Part shown: in pieces, positions 42,567 to 46,583 of the stretch
How the letters are laid out: every line of letters starts with the position of its first letter
How positions within the stretch are numbered: the stretch's first letter is position 1
DNA from: Victivallales bacterium
GTDB taxonomy: Bacteria > Verrucomicrobiota > Lentisphaeria > Victivallales > GWF2-38-69
DNA length: 46,583 nt
Reading direction: 5' to 3'
Assembly: GCA_021733985.1 (NCBI GenBank)
Contig: JAIPJT010000017.1
Span: 1-46,583, forward strand
Made by a program: the position numbers and the translations under genes
Notes under the pieces: generated by a model
What the model was told of the DNA's origin: nothing
Database searches by the model: none
Seen by the model: the letters and a program-made list of their open reading frames with translations, nothing else

Positions 42567-43259
42567 ATGAAAAAGAACAAGAATATTTACGGTATCTCTA
42601 ATTGGTATCTGACTTTGGCAGACTATACTTTTCCCACTACTTTTGTTAAACTTAGAGAGTCTGATGTAAAATTGATAGCAGACGGAGTTAATGACGGGGA
42701 TGAAGTTAGTCAGATCAAAAAGAGAATATCAAATGCACAGAAAGCTTTTACCGGCGCTACCTTTATCTCGGCTGATATAGTTGTACCTACAGATACAGAA
42801 AGATTTAGGAGTAAAAAAGGCTCTGTTCATTCCGCGCAGAGCGCATGGGATAATCTTGTGAACAGCAAAAAAGTTAGGAAAGCCGCTGCTGATGGTAGAT
42901 TTGAATATTTATGCATAAGACCGTTCAGAAATATGACTCATGCCAGAGAGTTCAGATTGTTCATATGTGAGGGAGAACTGAAGCTTATGAGTCAATACTG
43001 GTTGTATAGAAAGTTTTACAGGCTTGATGACAGACGTGAAACGTATTGGAATAAAGCAAAAGATCTTGTTGAAGAGATATCGTGGCTTCTTCCTTCAGAA
43101 AATGTTGTTTTGGATATTTATTTTACATCCGGTGAGAAAATTATCTTAATAGATTTTAATAAATGGGGAGAACCTACAAGACCTCTTCTGGCGGAAACCT
43201 GGAACTTAGATTGGGATGAAGAGCATGGTATAAAAATTTTAGAAAAAGATAATGCCTAA
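42567..43259 (+). CDS. Cdc123/D123-like ATP-grasp protein
   Basis: A 230-residue protein that matches eukaryotic Cdc123 along its whole length by pattern. There is an N-terminal SNWY segment, then FVKL; FISADIVVPTDTERF aligns with the FVKLNWSAPRDA region. LCIRPFRNMTHAREFRLF matches the LRKW...EFRCFV block (EFR at 128-130), and GELKLMSQ matches NKLIGISQ. LDIYFTSGEKIILIDFN matches FDIY...WLIDFN (Asp183; IDFN 195-198). PTRPLLAETW aligns with the T.SLLFTW stretch. Cdc123 binds ATP and assembles eIF2 in eukaryotes; bacteria have no eIF2, so its role here is unknown. The stop overlaps the mreC start by 8 nt, which suggests coupled translation with the rod-shape operon. Confidence 0.82.
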   Translation: MKKNKNIYGISNWYLTLADYTFPTTFVKLRESDVKLIADGVNDGDEVSQIKKRISNAQKAFTGATFISADIVVPTDTERFRSKKGSVHSAQSAWDNLVNSKKVRKAAADGRFEYLCIRPFRNMTHAREFRLFICEGELKLMSQYWLYRKFYRLDDRRETYWNKAKDLVEEISWLLPSENVVLDIYFTSGEKIILIDFNKWGEPTRPLLAETWNLDWDEEHGIKILEKDNA

Positions 43260-44097
43260 TAAAAAAATTGTATATATCTTATTAATTTTATCTATTTTAA
43301 TATTACTTTCTATCCAGTATACGAGACGTGCAGTTTACAGAATCGCCGGAGATTTTTTCTACCCTTTTGTAAGTATGGTTTATAATATCGAGAGTTATGT
43401 AGATAAAAAATCCGGGTTAAGAAAGAGTAAGGCTGCACTGATTGATGAAATAGAAAAGCTTAAAAAAGAGAATCTTGTAGTTTCTGCAAAAGCGGAGACT
43501 GTCGATTTGCTGCGGCGTGAAAACTATGAACTGCACCAATTGTTAAAACTGAAAAGCAATCCCTTTTATAAATATATTTTCTCTGAAATTATCTCCAGGG
43601 ATCCGATAATGTGGTTTCAGGAATTTACTATAAACAAAGGTTCAAACAGCGGAATAGAAACCGGAGCATTGGTTATTGCCAGAATCAAAGATACTAAAAA
43701 TAGAAAAAATATAAGGTTCGGTGTTGTCGGGAGAATCAGTGCTGTATCAAATCACACTGCTGTTGTTGATACTATTATAAATAAAGACTGTAGATTGAGT
43801 GTTGTTATCCCGGAAAACGGCGCAACCGGAATACTCAAAGGAGGAGGTAGAAATGGCAGTCAGCTCTGGAGCGAGATAGGTTACCTTCCCCGCGATCTGA
43901 TTTACAGGGTGGATAGTATAGTAGAAACTTCAGGACTAAATAGCTTTACACCGCCTGCACTGAATGTAGGTCGAATCCTGGGAAACGGTGAAGCTGTTGT
44001 AAAAGTTTATAATGACCTTTATAAAAAAGCAAAAATCAAGCCGACTGTAGATTTCAACCATTTAAAATTTGTCCTTGTATTGGTAAAAAATGATTAA
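43252..44097 (+). CDS. mreC: Rod shape-determining protein MreC
   Basis: A 281-residue protein with a short cytoplasmic N-terminus, one membrane segment (about 6-24), a coiled coil (about 60-95), and the beta-rich periplasmic MreC domain. Recognisable elements include WFQEFTINKGSNSGI, a VVGRISAVSNHTAVV block and GILKGGG. MreC links MreB filaments with the elongation transglycosylase complex. It overlaps the Cdc123-like gene by 8 nt upstream and mreD by 8 nt downstream. The mreB gene is not in the window. Confidence 0.93.
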   Translation: MPNKKIVYILLILSILILLSIQYTRRAVYRIAGDFFYPFVSMVYNIESYVDKKSGLRKSKAALIDEIEKLKKENLVVSAKAETVDLLRRENYELHQLLKLKSNPFYKYIFSEIISRDPIMWFQEFTINKGSNSGIETGALVIARIKDTKNRKNIRFGVVGRISAVSNHTAVVDTIINKDCRLSVVIPENGATGILKGGGRNGSQLWSEIGYLPRDLIYRVDSIVETSGLNSFTPPALNVGRILGNGEAVVKVYNDLYKKAKIKPTVDFNHLKFVLVLVKND

Positions 44098-44611
44098 AAC
44101 AGCTTTTATTTTTCTTATAATTTTTTTTTCGATTTTCCTTGAACTCAGTTTTGGGGGGATTGGGATTGTTTTTCCCGCAACTGCATGTGCGGTTTTTTAC
44201 ATTTCAGTAAACTACGGCTGGAGGTTGACTGTTATTATTGCCCTTCTTTCAGGATTGGTAATTGATGTACTTTTTGGAAGACAAATATTTTATACACCTT
44301 ATACGTTATTAGTCATAACAGTATTTGGTAGATACTGGCTTCATAAAGGAGTACTCAAAGCGTTAAAAATACAGATATTTCCAGGACTGATTAATGGTGT
44401 GGTATATTCTGCACCTTTGTTTCTATTTCTATACGGAAGATATCAAAGCGGCTTTTTACTTTTCCTTTTTAATTTTTCCAATTTTTTACTGACTGTTGCA
44501 TTAGGCGGTATGCTTATGCCGTTTACAGTTTTGTTACTTGATACCTTGAGTGAAAAATTTGAGTTACCGATTTATACTAAAGCTAAAATAAATTTTTATC
44601 ATAGTAATTAG
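44090..44611 (+). CDS. mreD: Rod shape-determining protein MreD
   Basis: A 173-residue polytopic membrane protein with about five hydrophobic helices, the size and form of MreD. The pattern ALLSGLVIDVLFG (helix with an Asp) is typical of the family. It overlaps mreC by 8 nt (ATG at 44090) and is 8 bp before the PBP2 gene. MreD is a membrane partner of MreC in the elongasome. Sequence similarity alone is weak; position carries most of the weight. Confidence 0.88.
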   Translation: MIKTAFIFLIIFFSIFLELSFGGIGIVFPATACAVFYISVNYGWRLTVIIALLSGLVIDVLFGRQIFYTPYTLLVITVFGRYWLHKGVLKALKIQIFPGLINGVVYSAPLFLFLYGRYQSGFLLFLFNFSNFLLTVALGGMLMPFTVLLLDTLSEKFELPIYTKAKINFYHSN

Positions 44612-44619
44612 GTTAATAA

Positions 44620-46452
44620 TTGACTCATAAAACCCAAAATAGAACAAGAATCTTTATAATTGCAGGTATAATTATAATTTTCTATATTGTACTGATTTTA
44701 AGACTTGCAGATATTCAGCTTGAAAAAAGCGGTGAATATAAAAAGTCAATAGCTACTCAATGTATTAGAAAAGTAAGAATTCCCGCGATCAGAGGACGTA
44801 TTTATTCATCCGATGATAAAATAATTGCCGATAACAAAGTAAGTTATAATGCTGTTTTTCATATGGCGGAAATGCGTAAGGCCGGGAGTAGAACCAAAAG
44901 TGTAAATTATATTTATTCATGTGCTCAGCGCTTAGGAAAAGCTTTGCATAGAAAACTTGAAATTACAAAAAAAGATATAATTAAACAGATAAATATGCGG
45001 CCGGCTATGCCTATTACCGTTTTCAAAAATCTTACAAGAAAAGAATTAGCCGTATGTTTTGAGTTCAGCCCGCCAATACCCGGAATGGAAGTGGCTGCTA
45101 TTCCTAAAAGATATTATCCTTACAAAGAAATCGGATGCCACTTTATAGGTTATACCGGAAAAGATGACCCTGGCGAAGCACCCGACAGGAAAAAATATTC
45201 ATATTATATTCCTGACATAAAAGGACGAAGCGGAATAGAGAAACTTGCTGACAAAAAAATTGAACTCGGGGCTGGCTATAAAGGTCTAAGAGGGAAAGCA
45301 GGTAGTAAACTGCTCAGAGTTAATGTAAAAGGTTATGTCCATGATGATTTAGGTGTAACTACTTCTCCAAGAAACGGTAATAATATCGTTCTGACTATTG
45401 ACTGGGAGGCCCAGAAGGCTGCAGCTAAAGTTTTGCAAGGAAGAACAGGTTCACTTATACTTATGAATGCCGATACAGGGGCTGTCCTTGCAATGGCTTC
45501 CTCACCCGGTTTTGACCCGAATGAATTTACAGACGGTATCAGCTCTGAAAAATGGAAAAAATTACTGCACAATCCTAAAAGACCCCTTTTTAACAGAACG
45601 CTTATGGGAGAATATATGCCCGGTTCTATAATTAAACCGATTGTGGCCCTCGCAGCACTGAAAGCAGGGATTAATCCTGATGAAACTGTTTACTGTGACG
45701 GTTTCGCTAAAATTGGGAACAGCGGAATTCATTGCTGGATATGGAGATATGGAGGGCACGGCTACGAAAATATGGTAGATGCTTTAAGGGATTCATGTAA
45801 TGTATATTTTGTAAAAACAGGCTTAAAAGTTGGAATGAAAAAACTCCAGGCTATGTTTAAAGCTGCTGGTATTGGTAGAAAAACAGGCATTGGTCTGCCG
45901 GAGAGAAAGGGCATTTTGCCTTCCGTAAAGAAAAAAAAGGAAGTTTTCGGTACCAAATGGAGAAAATTTGATACAGGCCTGATATCTATAGGGCAGGGGC
46001 TGCTGGCTATTACTCCCATTCAGGCAGTAGTTTATACTGCTGCTATCGCAAACGGAGGAATAATACGGAAACCGTATATTATTAAATCAGTTAAAAATTA
46101 TAACGATAAACTTATATATCTGGCCTTTCCGCACAAAGCTGATAAACTTCCTGTAACTAAAAAAGAGTTAGACGTGGTAAGGGAAGGTATGTATGATTCT
46201 GTTAATGATGCAAACGGTTCAAGCAAAAGGGCAAGAAATAACTATATCACACTGTATGGTAAAACCGGAACCGCACAGGTGGGAGCTCCACCAAACAGAT
46301 ATAAGAATACATGGTTTATCGCTTTCGGGACTTATAAAGGGACTACTTATTCTATCGTTGTATCAATAGAACATGGAGTTGCAGGCGGACTTACAAATGC
46401 TCCCATAGCAAGAAAATTTTTCGAACTATGGCTGGGCGCCAAAGAGAAATAA
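44620..46452 (+). CDS. mrdA: Penicillin-binding protein 2 (elongasome transpeptidase)
   Basis: A 610-residue class B penicillin-binding protein. It has an N-terminal membrane anchor (about 11-28), a dimerisation domain starting near IRGRIYSSDDKIIADN, and the transpeptidase domain. Active-site motifs: SIIK (Ser336, Lys339), SCN (392-394) and KTGTAQ (548-553). HCWIWRYGGHGYENM before SCN is characteristic of PBP2 rather than FtsI. It cross-links side-wall peptidoglycan with RodA and MreC. The start is TTG at 44620 with a poor ribosome site, 8 bp after mreD, so coupling is likely. RodA is not in the window; the next gene is convergent. Confidence 0.95.
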   Translation: MTHKTQNRTRIFIIAGIIIIFYIVLILRLADIQLEKSGEYKKSIATQCIRKVRIPAIRGRIYSSDDKIIADNKVSYNAVFHMAEMRKAGSRTKSVNYIYSCAQRLGKALHRKLEITKKDIIKQINMRPAMPITVFKNLTRKELAVCFEFSPPIPGMEVAAIPKRYYPYKEIGCHFIGYTGKDDPGEAPDRKKYSYYIPDIKGRSGIEKLADKKIELGAGYKGLRGKAGSKLLRVNVKGYVHDDLGVTTSPRNGNNIVLTIDWEAQKAAAKVLQGRTGSLILMNADTGAVLAMASSPGFDPNEFTDGISSEKWKKLLHNPKRPLFNRTLMGEYMPGSIIKPIVALAALKAGINPDETVYCDGFAKIGNSGIHCWIWRYGGHGYENMVDALRDSCNVYFVKTGLKVGMKKLQAMFKAAGIGRKTGIGLPERKGILPSVKKKKEVFGTKWRKFDTGLISIGQGLLAITPIQAVVYTAAIANGGIIRKPYIIKSVKNYNDKLIYLAFPHKADKLPVTKKELDVVREGMYDSVNDANGSSKRARNNYITLYGKTGTAQVGAPPNRYKNTWFIAFGTYKGTTYSIVVSIEHGVAGGLTNAPIARKFFELWLGAKEK

Positions 46453-46463
46453 GGGCATTTGTC

Positions 46464-46583
46464 CTAGCTGGTCATCTGTCCCTGTTTTTCCATCATATAA
46501 TCAATATCTTTTTGAAAATTAGAATCATTTTCAATTTCATATTTTTCAATATTTTCTATAACGTAGCCTCTATTTTTATATAC
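46464..46583 (-). CDS. 3' end of an unidentified gene (partial)
   Basis: A minus-strand frame is open from the window edge to a TAG at 46464-46466, giving 39 residues rich in Asn, Glu and Lys with a tail ending MMEKQGQMTS. It converges on mrdA with an 11-bp gap. The composition resembles the other coding sequences here, but the fragment is too short to name. Confidence 0.55.
   Translation of the reverse strand, partial: VYKNRGYVIENIEKYEIENDSNFQKDIDYMMEKQGQMTS

Noticed and set aside
1-46583. CRISPR array, prophage or defence island
   Set aside because: No regularly spaced direct repeats, and no integrase, capsid, transposase or nuclease genes; the content is housekeeping and metabolic.

Overview
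This is a 46.6-kb, AT-rich bacterial chromosome segment with mostly housekeeping genes and short intergenic gaps. The organism appears to be Gram-negative and rod-forming: it has a meso-diaminopimelate-type MurE (DNPR motif), MurD, MraY, MurA, a RodZ-like protein and an mreC-mreD-mrdA operon. It also looks anaerobic, with a rubrerythrin domain, a tungsten-type aldehyde:ferredoxin oxidoreductase and a RACo-like activator of corrinoid proteins. The MurA Asp variant, low G+C and anaerobic gene set would fit a PVC-group relative (Lentisphaerota/Kiritimatiellota type) or another poorly sampled lineage. That placement is a guess; no rRNA or marker search was possible.

Layout. 1-1520: the end of a possible plus-strand gene, then a metallophosphoesterase-rubrerythrin fusion on the minus strand. 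1723-4567: murE and murD. 4613-9732 (minus): a probable operon rodZ-like, aroQ, accB, accC, asp23, asp23, amaP-like, maf. 9896-14074 (minus): mraY, ffh, guaB. 14441-16488: a stand-alone chalcone-synthase-like ketosynthase and a ROK sugar kinase, converging. 17095-18924: leuC-leuD behind a long leader. 19271-20071: purQ. 20767-21786: a chagasin-like lipoprotein and a MobA-like nucleotidyltransferase. 22085-25862: fcl, cysD, a membrane protein (minus) and a UDP-glucuronate epimerase, suggesting surface-sugar and activated-sulfate metabolism.

25976-33000: aldehyde:ferredoxin oxidoreductase, BCCT transporter, response-regulator receiver protein and RACo-like protein, an energy-metabolism and transport neighbourhood. 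33312-37255 (minus): cysS, fabB-type ketosynthase, tsaD. 37579-46452 (plus): a lipoprotein with three YHS-like repeats, murA, pheA, def, a DUF1189-like membrane protein, then a Cdc123-like ATP-grasp gene overlapping mreC, followed by mreD and mrdA. The last 120 bases hold the 3' end of a minus-strand gene.

Non-coding structure. Two dispersed repeat families sit between genes. One (21895-22042 and 33016-33200) has about 19-bp inverted ends, and one copy is flanked by a near-perfect 10-bp direct repeat, so it looks like a miniature transposable element. The other (154-207, 20163-20345, 42373-42535) is about 180 bp when complete. A 19-nt palindrome-containing motif also occurs twice (31061, 38468). 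I saw no transposase, CRISPR, rRNA or tRNA. The most unusual observations are the bacterial Cdc123 homologue coupled to mreC, the phosphoesterase-rubrerythrin fusion with a changed metal motif, the Cys-less YHS-repeat lipoprotein, the Asp-type MurA and the two repeat families.
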